NCBI GenBank assembly: GCA_013178275.1
Contig: JABLWZ010000014.1
Span: forward strand, 1 to 64,000
Reading direction: 5' to 3'
DNA: 64,000 nucleotides
Source of the DNA: Bacillota bacterium
GTDB taxonomy: Bacteria > Bacillota > Ch66 > Ch109
The translations under genes were made by a program, and so were the position numbers. Below are positions 63,988 to 64,000 of the stretch, in pieces. Position 1 is the first letter of the stretch. The number at the start of each line of letters is the position of its first letter. The notes beneath the pieces are model-generated. The model saw nothing but the letters and a program-made list of their open reading frames with translations. It ran no database searches and was not told where the DNA came from.

Positions 63988-64000
63988 CTACTTCTTCTTG
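63988..64000 (-). CDS. rplB: 50S ribosomal protein L2, last codons only (partial)
   Basis: Three Lys codons and a TAG stop at the window edge match the basic L2 C-terminus. A GGAGG lies between it and rpsS. Identity rests on the strict rplB-rpsS order, so it is positional. Confidence 0.7.

Overview
The window looks like chromosome of an endospore-forming Clostridia bacterium of the Peptococcaceae / Desulfotomaculum-Pelotomaculum-Syntrophomonas kind. The evidence is a Gram-positive ribosomal gene order followed by ecfA1-ecfA2-ecfT-truA-rplM-rpsI-cwlD, a germination amidase (CwlD), PAS histidine kinases of the sporulation type with Spo0A-like boxes upstream, strong AGGAGG-type ribosome sites with many GTG/TTG starts, a T-box leader, and CoA/FAD/Fe-S enzymes typical of syntrophic acid degraders. 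The genus cannot be fixed from the sequence alone. No rRNA, tRNA, prophage or CRISPR array was seen.

Layout. 0-5 kb: a crotonase-family enzyme and two convergent PAS histidine kinases. 5-13.6 kb: a Cys-containing small protein, tatA, argH, an S-layer-anchored glycosidase-like protein, a CrtI-like FAD oxidoreductase, a secreted stalk-domain/beta-propeller protein and a CAT-like acetyltransferase. 13.7-19.8 kb: an arginine operon argC-argJ-argB-argF-argG on the minus strand, with argJ fused to an N-terminal GNAT domain and argD absent. A candidate ArgR palindrome sits at its promoter. 19.9-23.6 kb: an M20 amidohydrolase, a methyltransferase, two tiny membrane proteins and an unknown protein. 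23.9-27.0 kb: a 1030-residue flavin/Fe-S oxidoreductase. 27.0-27.8 kb: a gene-free stretch with repeated borders and RNA-like folds. 27.8-32.7 kb: an MFS transporter under a T-box, a QueG-like Fe-S protein and an AmmeMemoRadiSam pair. 32.9-36.4 kb: cwlD, a YkvA-like protein, Ada, rpsI and rplM. 36.6-47.3 kb: accessory block holding a stalk/TPR protein, GNAT, DUF1294, a lipoprotein, a MacAB-like efflux set, and a CoA-metabolism cluster (MaoC dehydratase, CoA-transferase, crotonase) with a TetR regulator and four matching palindromes. 47.6-50.9 kb: truA and the ECF transporter energising module. 51.3-64 kb: the S10-spc-alpha ribosomal superoperon, from rplQ back to the last codons of rplB, all on the minus strand.

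How it works together. The right third is housekeeping translation and secretion (ribosomal proteins, SecY, Adk, Map, IF-1, RpoA). The block between truA and rplM interrupts an order that is contiguous in Bacillus and probably reflects insertion. The TetR cluster, the first crotonase and the flavin/Fe-S enzyme fit CoA-linked acid oxidation. The kinases, CwlD and the small YjcZ-like protein fit sporulation.

The least explained signals are non-coding: a gene-free 0.57-kb element at 27.0-27.6 kb, a dispersed structured repeat with compensatory changes (23.6, 29.4 and partly 38.7 kb), a REP-like hairpin family (3.1, 7.1, 16.0 kb), a nested 165-bp palindrome at 51.0 kb and a duplicated 75-bp motif at 21.1-21.3 kb.
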